A stretch of DNA of 64,000 nt from Arctopsyche grandis (taxonomy: Eukaryota > Arthropoda > Insecta > Trichoptera > Hydropsychidae): positions 18,969,256-19,033,255 of the forward strand of contig NC_135357.1 in NCBI RefSeq assembly GCF_051622035.1. The letters are read 5' to 3'. The translations under genes and the position numbers were made by a program. The notes under the pieces are model-generated. The model worked only from the letters and a program-made list of their open reading frames with translations. It had not been told where the DNA came from and made no database searches. Positions 12,075 to 22,671 of this stretch are shown piece after piece. How positions within the stretch are numbered: the first letter of the stretch is position 1; every line of letters starts with the position of its first letter.

Positions 12075-12716
12075 TTTAAATAAATCGAACATACTTGTTC
12101 AATTGCTGGTGCTGTGCAATTTTCTCTACGAGGTCTCCATGTTGGATGAGCATTGCTGCTCGGAAGAGTGGGAGCTGCTGATGGTGAATATGTCGACGAT
12201 TCGTTTTCCTAGAATACGTACACGCAAACTTATTTACATAATTTAAATTTAATTTAATTTTGTGGATATAAAAACCGAGTTAATTGACCGTGGGGTATTT
12301 GCGTTTCATTCATGCGGAAACATCCAAAAAGAAAATAAATGGCACGAGGCTAATGGATTAAATTCGCATCGAGTGCTTATCGATTTTTGGCCGTTTTAAA
12401 TCGGCCACCTTCCATTTGTAGACACATGAATAATTAAAAGAAATTAAATTGAATTAACTAACATCAAGCGGTAAAGTTTTGAATTATGTATATTTACCTC
12501 GGGCACACTTTCAGTAGACGAGGTGACATTTCCTCGAGGACTTTCGACAGTTGAATCGATTTTGTCGATACTTGTTAGAGATGCGGGACTTGAAGATTTT
12601 AACTCTTCTGGTATAGGACTGGTAACGTTTGTCTGCTGAGAGTAGACATGTAGAATGGAGTAAACTAAAAAGAATATTCCTGCCGATGTGAACTTGTGCC
12701 TGCGGGGTCTCTTCAT
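8733..12716 (-). CDS. K+-dependent Na+/Ca2+ exchanger (NCKX, SLC24 family), 14 coding exons, 655 aa
   Basis: This antiporter extrudes Ca2+ with K+ in exchange for Na+ at a cell membrane. Coding exons in minus order: 12716-12498, 12208-12095, 11954-11813, 11729-11619, 11542-11365, 11275-11129, 11021-10909, 10829-10723, 10454-10317, 10240-10153, 10057-9881, 9371-9269, 9185-9055, 8932-8733 (stop TAA). All junctions are GT-AG and the phases close exactly. Residues 1-26 form a signal-peptide-like leader. The alpha-1 repeat (about 165-220) contains [14 protein letters not shown] and [15 protein letters not shown]. The alpha-2 repeat (about 520-575) contains [14 protein letters not shown] and [15 protein letters not shown]. 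The acidic residues matching NCKX2 Glu188, Asp548 and the K+-determining Asp575 are all present, with correct 27-residue spacing between the last two. The cytoplasmic loop (about 285-450) is Gln/Asn/Pro-rich. The start ATG follows TTATTTAAGGCC, which may be an acceptor, so a 5' UTR exon is likely. Which insect paralogue it is (for example Nckx30C, zydeco or CG1090 type) is undetermined. Confidence 0.95.
9396..9464. repeat. (AT)n microsatellite in an exchanger intron
   Basis: Uninterrupted AT dinucleotides just upstream (gene sense) of the exon at 9269-9371. Confidence 0.95.
9581..9819. mobile_element. 239-bp foldback MITE in an exchanger intron
   Basis: The ends CACTGAGGAACAAAAAA and TTTTTTTGTTGCTCAGTG are inverted repeats, and the interior (TTTTTGTTGGTTGGTGATCG, CGTAAACGATC and complements) folds back almost completely around 9700. 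The TA dinucleotide adjoins the right end and sits one base off the left end, suggesting a Tc1/mariner-type TA target. It lies between the exons at 9269-9371 and 9881-10057. Confidence 0.75.
10532..10692. mobile_element. 161-bp hAT-type MITE in an exchanger intron
   Basis: The TIRs start CAGTGGCGTGCGGTGAAATT and end with the near-complement ACCGCACGCCACTG. The duplication ATATAGAA (8 bp) is perfect at 10524-10531 and 10693-10700, diagnostic of hAT-type transposition. Almost the whole element is a hairpin (GTATCCTGCTCGCGCAC and complement). The same interior is present as a partial copy inside the MULE-like foldback elements at about 2296-2430, 14181-14330 and 60810-60946. Confidence 0.9.
12003..12070. 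repeat. (AT)n microsatellite in an exchanger intron
   Basis: Long AT dinucleotide run between the exons at 11813-11954 and 12095-12208. Confidence 0.95.
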
Positions 12717-12810
12717 GGCCTTAAATAAAATAAAAGTGCAACAATTAATATATTTATAACAATTAACATACACATATGTATAATGTTGATATTTTTTATT
12801 TTATTTTAAA

Positions 12811-13093
12811 CTAGCTGAACCCGGCATGCGTTGCAATGCCACAATAACGCATGCAATTCCCGTTCCCGTTCCAAATTGTCGGAAAAACGCAGGCAGCGAA
12901 CACATTTGAAATTATTGGGTTGCAATCACACTCATTCCCGTTTTTGGGCGATTTTTTTTCACACTTATCTTCCCGAACATGCATACAACAAATCCTGAAA
13001 GTTTCATCGTAATCGGTTGGGTAGTTTAAGAGCCTATACGAGACAGAAAGACAGACAGACAGACAAACAGACATTTAATTTTATATATGTAGA
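12811..13093 (-). mobile_element. Non-autonomous Helitron, family A
   Basis: On the minus strand it begins TCTACATATATAAA, runs through a GTCTGTCTGTCTGT block and ends GCATGCCGGGTTCAGCTAG, with A before and T after. TC...CTRR ends inserted between A and T are Helitron hallmarks. Other family A copies: 28837-29010, 44740-45122, 61104-61501 and 63529-63880. It sits just upstream of the exchanger's first coding exon. Confidence 0.8.
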
Positions 13094-14080
13094 TTTAACC
13101 ATTATTTTTATCAAACGGTTCGTTCCAATTGAAGTTAAACGAGCTCGAGCAGAATGCTAATTGTGCACAATTGCACTTGTTCCTTATTAACTTTTTACTT
13201 CATCTCGTTCCATGGAATCGATTTCAAAGATTCCGCAGAAATATTCAATATATTCGTCAATCCGTTTATACGAAAAAAAAGTACAAAAAGGAATTCTGTA
13301 TTCTGAGCGAAAAATGCCAACTTTGGATATTCCACGATGGACCTAAATTTGCGTCAATGTTAAATAATTTCCTATGCCTCAAATCAATCGATTCATATCG
13401 AAGTGGTTTTTTTTTTAGAAAAGCAATTTTTGTTACTATTTAAAAAAAATAAACGCTCAATAGTCACCTTTTGCATTTTAATTAGGTCGATTAATATTAT
13501 TTTATTGTTTTTAATTAATTTTTATCATGGTGTCATTACGGGATTGCCCCCAAGGCGATACCTTTGGCCAACTTTATGTCTATGAATTTATAATATTATA
13601 AATTTGAAATTAAATAAAAAAATAATAGTGAAAAATGAGGGTAGGAGGCCAATTTGGTAGGAATCGACAATGATATCAGATAAATATTGACAAACTCTGG
13701 TTGGAAACAATAGACTTGGAGTCACATTGATTAATATGGTTCATAGTCAAATTCTAAAGATTAAAAAAGCTTAAAATCTGACATGTTTGTGTAAATTCAT
13801 ACAGAGTTAAATTACACACATACAAAAACTGTAATACATACATATATGGAAAAAATAGGGTTTGAAAATTTTAAATGTGAATAATAAATTGATAAACGAA
13901 ATATCTGGGAATTATGTTGCATTTATATTCCATACTTTCAAATTAAAATGAATGTTTACTCTATTTTATACGAAATGGAAAATCATTACAAGAAATGTAT
14001 CATAATAAATTATTATGATGATGAATCGCTGAATAATAAAGTGACTTATGGGTATTATTAAGCAAATCATGATTTATTCC
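13094..14080. other. AT-rich intergenic stretch with repeat fragments
   Basis: There is no convincing gene. At 13510-13575 the word GATTGCCCCCAAGGCGA and its flanks match 21655-21700, a small dispersed repeat. At 13627-13720 there is a minus-strand fragment of the SINE tail seen at 22672-22835. The rest is unremarkable. Confidence 0.5.
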
Positions 14081-14454
14081 GGTCTCCGTGACGGGCCGAA
14101 ATGTGAAATTACCGAAAGCGCAAATATCGGAAGGCAAAGATCGAAAATCGAAAGATAAAAAAGGGTGCATGGTAAACGGTACATACTCACTTAATTTGCG
14201 CGAGCAGGATACAACAGGAACAAGAGGAACAGGCTTTTCCTCCCGTATTAATGTGCCCACGCAGAATACGGAAGGAAAAGCCTGTTCCTCTTGTTCCTGT
14301 TGTATCCTGCTCGCGCAAATTAAGTGAGTGTGTACCGTTTACCATGCACCCTTTTTTTTTTGATCTTTCGACTTAAGATCTTTCGATTTTCGATCTTTGC
14401 CTTCCGATATTTGCGTTTTTGGTAATTTCACATTCCAGCCCGTGAGGTAGACCC
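14081..14454. mobile_element. 374-bp MULE-like foldback element
   Basis: The two halves are inverted copies: GGTCTCCGTGACGGG / CCCGTGAGGTAGACC ends, GGTGCATGGTAAACGGTAC and complement, and CTCACTTAATTTGCGCGAGC and complement. A perfect 10-bp duplication GATTTATTCC flanks it (14071-14080 and 14455-14464). It shares the ends of 1177-2545 but lacks the LINE insertion. Confidence 0.85.
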
Positions 14455-14994
14455 GATTTATTCCATAGATTAAGGTTTTAATATGATGAGATGTCCGAAA
14501 TTTATAGAAAAGTGGTGGTAGACTAATAAAAATATCAAATCGTTATTCTTCCATGCAATATACTATTGTAATTCTCGAATATCTGTTCGTTGGGTGCTAT
14601 TTATTTATTTATTTTTTGCTATAAACATGTTTATGCATTGTACGACAATTTAAATGATATTCAAATTCCTTAGTACATTTAAAGCGAGCTCACACGTACA
14701 ACGAGCAAATATATGCACAACACTCGAAAAGCATTTGTTAACAACGTTCTAAAAATTCTCATGATTTAGGTATTTTATGAAAGAGAATTCATAAAATGGA
14801 TATGAAATTAAATTCGAAGTCTGTCATTAACTACTTGCAGCTCTTAGCAAAAAGATCAAAGGATAAGAAAACGAGAAAACTGAGGTTGATGCAATCTTGC
14901 CTCACAAAAAATCCATTTTTTATTTAAATTTTACCTGTGCTAAAATTGTACATATCTAAATTTATAGATAATAAATTTTAAATCATATTCAAAT

Positions 14995-15238
14995 AGTGGT
15001 GACATAGTGGATAGGATGGTTTTGTCGATTTTTTACGAGGAACCGTTTTAACAATTAAATCAGATAAATTGGTAACTTCTGAAAGGAAACGATCGAATTT
15101 GACTCACCTAGTCTGACCAGCATCACTACAGAAATACTTCTGAAGACATTGAAGACATATTCAATCGAGGCTAACCCAGGGCTTGAAGCCGGGAACCTCT
15201 CAGTGGTTGGCACTAATGCAACTAATAAACTGCTGGAT
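14995..15238 (-). mobile_element. SINE copy (tRNA-derived), diverged
   Basis: On the minus strand a tRNA-like head (box-B-like GGCTTCAAGCCC) precedes body words shared with the other SINE copies (ATCGTTTCC, AATTTATCTGATTT, AACGGTTCC). Part of the body is interrupted or diverged near 15120-15170. Confidence 0.55.
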
Positions 15239-15271
15239 ATATGTATATGTATATATTTAATTGTGCTTCTA

Positions 15272-15858
15272 ATAATCATGAAGAAATGGCCGACCTGATC
15301 CGTCGTGTTGAGACAGAGAGCAATGTGCTTGGCCTCCAGATAAACCACCCCAAAACAAAAATAATGATAATTGACCGTCACCAACAGTTGCAAAATGACA
15401 ACTCAGCTTTAAACGGTATAGAGGTGGTTGATAATGTTGTCTATCAGGGGTCACTCAAACAACGGTGGCAGCGAACTGGAAATACGACGCCGGATTATTT
15501 TAGCAAAATCGGATTATTTTAGCAAAATGTCACAACTAACGAAGATTTGGAAGGATTGAGCCATTATAACTGCTGTCAAAGTTCACCTCGTGAAGAGTCT
15601 GGCTTTTTCTGTCTGCCTTTATGGAGTCGAGACGTGGACTATATGTATATGTATGTAAAGGCGGCGGATAGACGGAGAATCGACGCCTTTGAGATGTGGT
15701 CCTGGAGACGACTATGGTGCGTACCTTGGACCGACAAACGCACAAACAAGTCTTCGCCTGGCCGAATTCAGAACTGAATGGAGGCAGCTGGTTGACCGGA
15801 CATCATAGTCGCGATCCTCAGTGATGACGGATCCGACAGCGATAGTATACATAATAAT
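15272..15858 (+). pseudogene. 5'-truncated RTE-like reverse transcriptase fragment
   Basis: Reading-frame fragments resemble the distal reverse-transcriptase region of RTE/jockey-like LINEs: LGLQINHPKTKIMI, then VYQGS, and in other frames KSLAFSVCLYGVETWTI and RRRIDAFEMWSWRRL. Stops and frame changes break it. A 13-bp target duplication AATTGTGCTTCTA flanks it (15259-15271 and 15859-15871) and it ends in an (ATA)n tail. A direct duplication GATTATTTTAGCAAAAT sits near 15495. Confidence 0.8.
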
Positions 15859-15871
15859 AATTGTGCTTCTA

Positions 15872-16437
15872 TGCTCAAATATCTAATTTCAAGTAAGACA
15901 AACGGACTTATTTAATCTGTTCAAGGAGTCGATCGACGAACCACATGATTGATTGATGTCGTTAACAGCGACAGGTCATTGTTGTTGTGTCTGTGCAAAC
16001 AATGTTCTGTGGGTAATGTGACAGCAGAGTGGCCCCTCCTAGCTGCTGTATTGTACTCGGGAGCTATTTCTCCATAAATTTTTCCTCCTCACATAAATAT
16101 TCCGATTTTCGCGTCAGACTCCGATTACAAAAGCGTCCACTTGAAGCTCGAGATGACAGGTTTTCCAGTCGTCTGGAGAAAAACGTCGTGGAAAATTGCG
16201 AGTACCATTTGCGGACATTACTTTTGTACTACGGCCGATAAAAATGACATAGATTCATTTCAATATTGCTTTAGTCAGAAGCAATTAAACAATGACGTAT
16301 TATGTCTGTTCAAATTTGGACACGATTGAATCGAAAAGGTCCGTGAGTAACTTGCGTGTCTGTGTTTATCCGTGCGCTTTATGGCCTAATTTGGACGGGA
16401 TAAACCAAACATAACTTAAAGGAGTATGTAACGCTGT
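15872..16437. other. Intergenic, moderately GC-rich, unassigned
   Basis: Base composition is more even than in the flanks. It could hold regulatory DNA or the 5' UTR of a minus-strand gene, but I see no decisive signal. Confidence 0.3.
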
Positions 16438-16447
16438 ATGCTCGAGG

Positions 16448-16807
16448 GTGTCACGACAAATCACTCACGGACTTTACACTCAATATAAAGCATTGTCAAA
16501 AAAACGAATATGGGTAATACACTATGTTGTCGTCACTAGGGATTGCAATATTGAAAGTAGCGATACCAGTGCTATTGGTATTTTACCGAAAACAAGTTTT
16601 TGGTACTACCGGTACTATAAACTAAATAAAAGCTTTTGAAAATCCGAAGATTTATCAAAATAATTGATCTGACTTTTACAAACGATTGCAGTGATCATAA
16701 TTTACCCGTTAATTTGAACTCTATATGATTTGATACAGGTGTCATTGCATCGATCAAAAACTATAAACCATTGAGTGTAAAGTCCGTGAGTGATTTGTCG
16801 CGGAACC
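16448..16807. mobile_element. 360-bp TIR element with 10-bp TSD (MULE-like)
   Basis: The arms CGACAAATCACTCACGGACT and its complement AGTCCGTGAGTGATTTGTCG are followed inwards by TTACACTCAAT and its complement. The duplication ATGCTCGAGG is perfect (16438-16447 and 16808-16817). The interior is AT-rich and non-coding. It appears to have inserted into a LINE fragment that continues on its right side. Confidence 0.85.
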
Positions 16808-16817
16808 ATGCTCGAGG

Positions 16818-17127
16818 AGAGATAGAAAATGGAACCCGTGGGTGAGAATTATCACAAGGGTAGTTAATATATGTAATGGAGAGAGTAGAGAGATTGAAAT
16901 GCCAATGGTCACGTAGCTAGAAGAACAGACAATAGATGGATGAAAGAATGCTTGAATAGTACCCGAGAAAATGTAAAATGGTACAAGGAAGGTCACAGGG
17001 AAGATGGGTGGATGAAATTATAAAAATGTGTGGGATGAAACGGATGAGAGTTGCCCAAAACAGAGACGAATGGAATCGTGTTGAAGAGGCCGCCATACTG
17101 CAGTGGATGACGAGTGGCTGGAAATGA
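16818..17127 (+). pseudogene. LINE ORF2 C-terminal fragment
   Basis: The plus-strand translation ends with RVAQNRDEWNRVEEAAILQW then MTSGWK and a stop at 17125-17127, matching the typical C-terminus of RTE/jockey-like ORF2 proteins (WDD...RAAQDR..W..LEEA). Upstream frames are broken. The insertion at 16448-16807 lies directly on its 5' side. Confidence 0.7.
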
Positions 17128-17980
17128 TGATGAAACCAGGCATGCAAAATTGTAGATTTTGAGTGTGTTAAAAAAAATATGTACATTATATAACCACATG
17201 TTATATATGTATATACATAAATACATAAAAATATCTCTTAGATAAATTTATTGCTTATATAATATTAAGCACCATTCAAATAGTTGATTTTTAGTAGAGG
17301 AATGACGTTATTTTAGGGATACATACATACATATTTATATATATCGAGATTAACAAAAGTTATAAAAAAATCGAGATTCACAAAAGCTACAATACACAAA
17401 CTCTCGTCACTTATGTACATATGTATGAATGTGCACGGTGGTGTCAAACGTCAATTCGAAACCATAACAGGCTTAAAACTTTTGCAGGTAAAGTGGCTTA
17501 TAAACTTTGCAAAATTTATAAATAAACTTTGCAGATATTAAGTTATGTATCGCGTAATTTATGTATATTCTTGCTCGGTTTATTTCTGTGACGCGTCTAT
17601 TCTGGAAGGGTCTTAATCGATACATTTTATACAAAGAATCCTCTTTCTATTATACAAATTCGAGATAGCAGTACTGACTACAGTTTATAGATTTTATTCA
17701 ATGTTCAATTTTACGTAATACGAAAAGCTGACGCCGAAGTGTCTGGCTTTTAGAGACGCAATATCTTTAGGATGTCTGCAACCCAGTTTTCATGGCGACA
17801 TTTTATTTGGTGTTACTTTGAGGATGCTGTAACCGGATAAATTTAATGATCGATGGTTTGAAAAATTTTATGAATTGCGGTATATAAAAATATGTAGACG
17901 GATAAGTTTAATATTTTCTCTTCAGTTTAAATAAAGAAAGCAAGAACCTTTTCGAAGTCACGGTACACTTTTGATCATGA
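17128..17980. other. AT-rich intergenic stretch
   Basis: It holds a LINE-type AT-rich tail and several TACATATGTA-like words. No gene seen. Confidence 0.4.
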
Positions 17981-19972
17981 GAAAAAATGGCGGTGCACCA
18001 GACTTAAATCGTTAAAAATATATGCAGACTAAATTTTTATCACAAATTAAATAACAGTTAAAAAATAAAAATAATGAAAGAAAAGATATATATGTATGTA
18101 CATCTACGGAAAAACTTTAACTAAAATTACCTTTAACAAAATGGAATTTATTTGATGTATGTAAAAATTTATTAATGTGATGCCTGAGCTTGTCGGATTT
18201 TGCAGACTTCAGAAATATTCGGTCGAATATTTGATATAGCTACCCTCAATTATTTGTCTAAATTCCTAAGTCTTTCTAGTTTTTTAGTTTTTATATTAGT
18301 TATTTTTTAGAAACCGAACTCACAAAAATATGATGTTGAAAACTGTAACAAAATTTTCAGTGCCCTCATGTAGAGAATTGGATATTCCTCTTGGACAGAA
18401 ATCCAAAATTCCTCCATAGTCATTTCGGAAAATTTAATTTTTAGAGTACAATCCGTCCACAAGGAGACCAATTCTTCTCATTTTGGGTACGAAAATCCAA
18501 AACTCAATGTATCAATCGTAGCAAATGGATTTCGATCCAGTCATAATTTTCTATATTTAAAGAAGGAAAATTATGTGCAATTTTTTCTTATAATAATATT
18601 AAATATTCTATTACAGCGGAAATAATTCCCTAGGCAATGTTTTCGTTAAGTGAAGGAACTTTATTTTTCTCTGTTAATCAATTTTCGAAATCCTGTCAAT
18701 TTGTCAATGGATATAAAAAAAAAATCGTTTTTCCTCGAACGCTTGTGTTAACGTTATTTAAATAATTAAAAATATCTGCTAAATATGCCATTTTAGCACA
18801 CCAATCATCATTCTGAAAATATTTTACAAGATCATCCATAACATCATTTCGGAAAAAGATTAACAATTCATTCTTAAGTTCTATAAATCGGCATAAAGCT
18901 TTACCCCTAGATAACCACCTGACTTTATATATGTATTTGAGGAATAGAAGAAGGTCACAAAACAAAATTCAATATTGAAACGAACACATTCACACATACT
19001 GGCAGCATTATAAAATAATACAAATTGAGTTCAAAAGTTCTACTTCCGGTTATCGGATTTTGTTCAAATTTTTTTTATTACTTAAAATCACTATCAGTAT
19101 TATACACATTAAATATCAAGAAAATAAAAATAATTTGAAATATCAAAATAAAATAATGAAATATTGTTTTAAAAAAAAATACTACTTCCGGTTTACAAAT
19201 TCTGACCAAAGCCTTATCAGCTCTATGTTAATACATAAATACTACAAATATAAACTTTCAGCTTCATACGTTCAGGGGTGTGGACAGCATAGTGGCCACA
19301 ATATTTTTGACCTTTCTAACAGGAAAAAATCCCACTTTCGGTTTATTAAATTTAGTGATTTTTTTTTATTTTCATCATATTGATACAAAAATTATACTTG
19401 AATTTTTTTGTGAAGAGCAAACATGTTTAGGAGGTCGAAAAATATAGTGGAAGAAAAATCGAACAAGAGTTGTTTCCAAAACTTTATTCATAACTTGGTA
19501 TTACGCTTAAATTTCTACAATAGATATGAAATTTTAGTTCAATAAATCAAAAGATTTCTGAGAAAAACATAAAAAAAACCTCGATTCTCTAGTGTAAAAG
19601 TGCTACTTCCGGTTCAGGTAAAAATATTAGATAAAGTAAAAAGCAAATATTCGTACTTAGTTTCCATATAAATGTAATTTTATTTTAAAATTAGTGCTGC
19701 TGGTAATTTCTTTAAAGTAAAGTTTTTGCAAGGTTAACAAATCCTCTTAATGAGCCTACCATTGACGGAGCACCATCCGTACAAATTGCTACAAATCATT
19801 CCCACGATATTTTAAATTGTTCTAAATATGAAGAAATATGTTAGAATCAAAAACACCTTGTCCTGTTTCGTTTTCATTTATGAAATGAATGAATCCTAAT
19901 TCACTATTTCGCGGATTTTTCTGTTTTTACCATTTTTTTCGCGGTGCACCGGTTAAGAACCACTAGTGTAAC
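17981..19972 (-). pseudogene. Decayed hAT transposon with ZBED-type transposase remnants
   Basis: Three transposase blocks read on the minus strand. About 19745-19850 gives CTDGAPSMVGSLRGF. About 18690-18950 gives YKVRWLSRGKALCRFIELKN followed by DDWCAKMAYLADIFNYLN. About 18190-18460 gives EFWISVQEEYPIL and a LLQFSTSYFCE-like hAT C-terminal signature. Stops and frame changes show decay. The high-coordinate end reads AGTGGTTCTTAACCGG on the minus strand, a typical hAT terminus. A roughly 0.7-kb repeat (18960-19690) sits between the first two blocks where about 0.3 kb of coding sequence is expected. Class is secure; the low-coordinate boundary is approximate. Confidence 0.75.
18960..19690 (+). 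repeat. Divergent tandem repeat with CTACTTCCGGTT register, copy 1
   Basis: The word CTACTTCCGGTT or a close variant recurs at about 19040, 19181, 19330 and 19602, roughly 145-bp spacing with one missed step. The same block is present at 32095-32850. Confidence 0.65.
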
Positions 19973-20283
19973 CAAATGACACTGACCGAATTATATGTAC
20001 CATGTAATTGATATATAAAACCGCAATAATACATACATACATATATACCACATAGTTTTTATTTTAAGTGTTACAATTTCATCAACTGTAGATTTTATAC
20101 ACGAATATCGTGTGGTCAATGAGGTCAAATTAAAAAGGTAGAATTTATAAGCTTTTAATAAAATCAAATGTTTTCGCTTATGAATGAAAGCATAAAGATT
20201 TTTTTTTTATTTGCAACATTGTTTTGTATTTGGTTACATGAGAAATATTTTAAATCTATATAAATCCATAATATATGTATGGA

Positions 20284-20552
20284 TATGAGCCGCTATATTT
20301 GAAAGTGGCGGAAGTCTAATTTTCAGTTTCAAAAATAATATTTCAGTTCGACTTAATTCACAAATTGTTATCACTACTTCGATACACAATTCGATACGTC
20401 CAGAATCTCGGAAAAGCAGAATAAACTTATTACAAGTAAACAGTATTTTTGAATATTTTATAAAGCAAAACATTAAATTTAATGTTTTGCGAGATATTTC
20501 TCGAAATGAAGAAAAGTGGACTTACGCCACTTGTTGTTACGACTTACGCCAA
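20284..20552. mobile_element. MITE with GTGGCGKAAGTC ends, copy 1
   Basis: GTGGCGGAAGTCTAATTTTC near 20305 is inverted-complementary to GAAAAGTGGACTTACGCCAC near 20530. The interior word AAACATTAAATTTAATGTTT is palindromic. A reverse-oriented copy lies at 52996-53286. Confidence 0.65.
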
Positions 20553-22199
20553 ACGATTGTTTGTCTGCTATGCATGTACATACATATTTACATATTTATA
20601 ATCAGTTTTTAATTTGAGACAATTACATTTAATATAATTGAACACTTTAGACAGTTAGCGGCTTTTGGAAAGAGTTTAATGTTTGAGGTTTTATTACCAA
20701 TTTTTATTCGTTTGCATTTTCAGCAACGCCTGCTAGTAAAAAAGAAAATTAAAGTATTTATATACATATAAATGTATGTATGTATATCTTGAAATAATAA
20801 TTTATTTTAATTGCATTTGGTAGTTAGTTATAATAACATATATGGAACTTAAAAAAAAAACGTTATTGTTACATTTCTTTGGTTATAAATGTTTAGTATA
20901 GGTATTTATTTTCACACCACTAAAAGGTTAAGCTTAAATTTTTAGCAGTAGATATAATTTTAATATGAGAGTGAAACTATTAAAACAAATCATTGTTTAT
21001 TAAATAAATAATAGTATAATAGATAGGTAAAAAATACATATGTATGTATGAAAAAAGTGTGGATTAAATTTTTTGACGTATGTAAATATGTATCTACATA
21101 TACTTATTTATTTAGTATGAACAATATTATTATTAAATATTGGGATAGTGAAATTATTTTAAATTAGTTAATTGTGGACACCTAAAGAGGTGTCCAAAAT
21201 TAAATGTGACTCACAAGATGGAAAAGTCCACATTTTTTTTGACAACACATACTGTACAAAAGTTCATACTTAAATTTCAAATCTTGTATCAATTTCTTGC
21301 CAAACACAAGAAAGGATACTTGTGGAAAATAAAAAGCAAAGGAACTTACATAAATATGTATAATGTAAGACGGATAGCTAGAGTACAATTGCAAAGAGTT
21401 AAAATTTATCAAATTCAATCTCCCTAATGCATCTTTATCTCGAAAACGAGGCTATGATTAATTACATTTTGTGGACAAATCGTATGTTATTACTAACCTC
21501 TGCTATTTGTGTACTCTACTACAGTAATTGATAACTTGGATTTTTAAACAACAAGAACATTTTTTGGGAAATTTCTGAGTACCTTTGTGTACTTTGTGTA
21601 CTGTTAATGTCCATTACCAACTTTTTTTTAAATTTATTTTTTTACTACAGTGTTATTACGGAATTGCCCCCAAGGCGACAACTATGGCCAACTTTGTGCA
21701 GATATGTATGTACATATATTATGTATATATAAATTTATATTAAATTCAAACTAGTGTTTTTTTCCCGATGAAATATCATCGCAAGGGGAATGGCATATTA
21801 AGCAATTAATTAAAAAAATATTAAAAGAAATGTGTCGGTCCTGTGTTCGATCCGCATGCGGTCGTATTTTTTACTAACCTCTCCTTAGTTCAGAATCGAT
21901 TTTGTCGTCTGACGAAGTTTGGGTTTTTATCCGATCGCTTTCAAACTTTACCATTTTGCTCGGTTTGGTCATCAATATATTTGGTCATGGTGAAAAATAA
22001 TCGTAATAGACACATTTGAAAATACTGCATGACGTCTATCGTCCACACTGTTCTGATCGTTTATTGCTTTTCGCCCCCCTCTCGCTATGGCAGATTGAGC
22101 AATTTGCAATGCTGATCAAAGTTTATGGAGAGAATTGGTGATTTATTAATTAGGTTTTTTATATATTTTCTTAATTTTATAAACAAAATATAGAAGAGA

Positions 22200-22279
<80 letters not shown>

Positions 22280-22671
22280 TTTTCAAATACCTTTTAAATA
22301 TATTTAATTTTATATTTATATTTAATTGTTTAATATGAAAAAAAAAAAATGGTAAAAACTACCTACATATAAACAATATAAAACACCAATAGAAAAATTA
22401 ATTGATTAATTAATTAATTCATTAAATAATGTATTTCAACACATGGCGCTAAATGCTCAGAGACTTATTATCCTAGAGAAAACATTGGTATCAAACAGTA
22501 TATATAGAAGTTTTTGTTGATCTGCTATTATTTTCGTATTATATTCGTGCGTTTTGTTGGCAGTGTCTTAACTGTGACGTACATATGTCGAATCGAAACG
22601 ACTATAATAGTACGCAAAGCGTTATCGCACACAGACACACAGAATAGCGCTATTATATATATGATAAAGCT
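20553..22671. other. AT-rich intergenic stretch with small repeats
   Basis: It contains the small repeat at 21655-21700 (shared with 13510-13575), a block at 21925-21995 (TTTTATCCGATCGCTTTCAA) shared with 63935-63995, and an (AT)n microsatellite at 22202-22278. No gene seen. Confidence 0.5.
22202..22278. repeat. (AT)n microsatellite
   Basis: About 38 uninterrupted TA dinucleotides. Confidence 0.95.

Noticed and set aside
12811..13074. Possible secreted protein with a Ser/Val-rich start on the minus strand
   Set aside because: The frame is the GTCTGTCTG block of a Helitron, which recurs at other copies.
19060..19383. 107-codon plus-strand frame
   Set aside because: It lies in the CTACTTCCGGTT repeat and is AT-rich with Lys/Phe/Ile bias; the sister copy does not preserve it.
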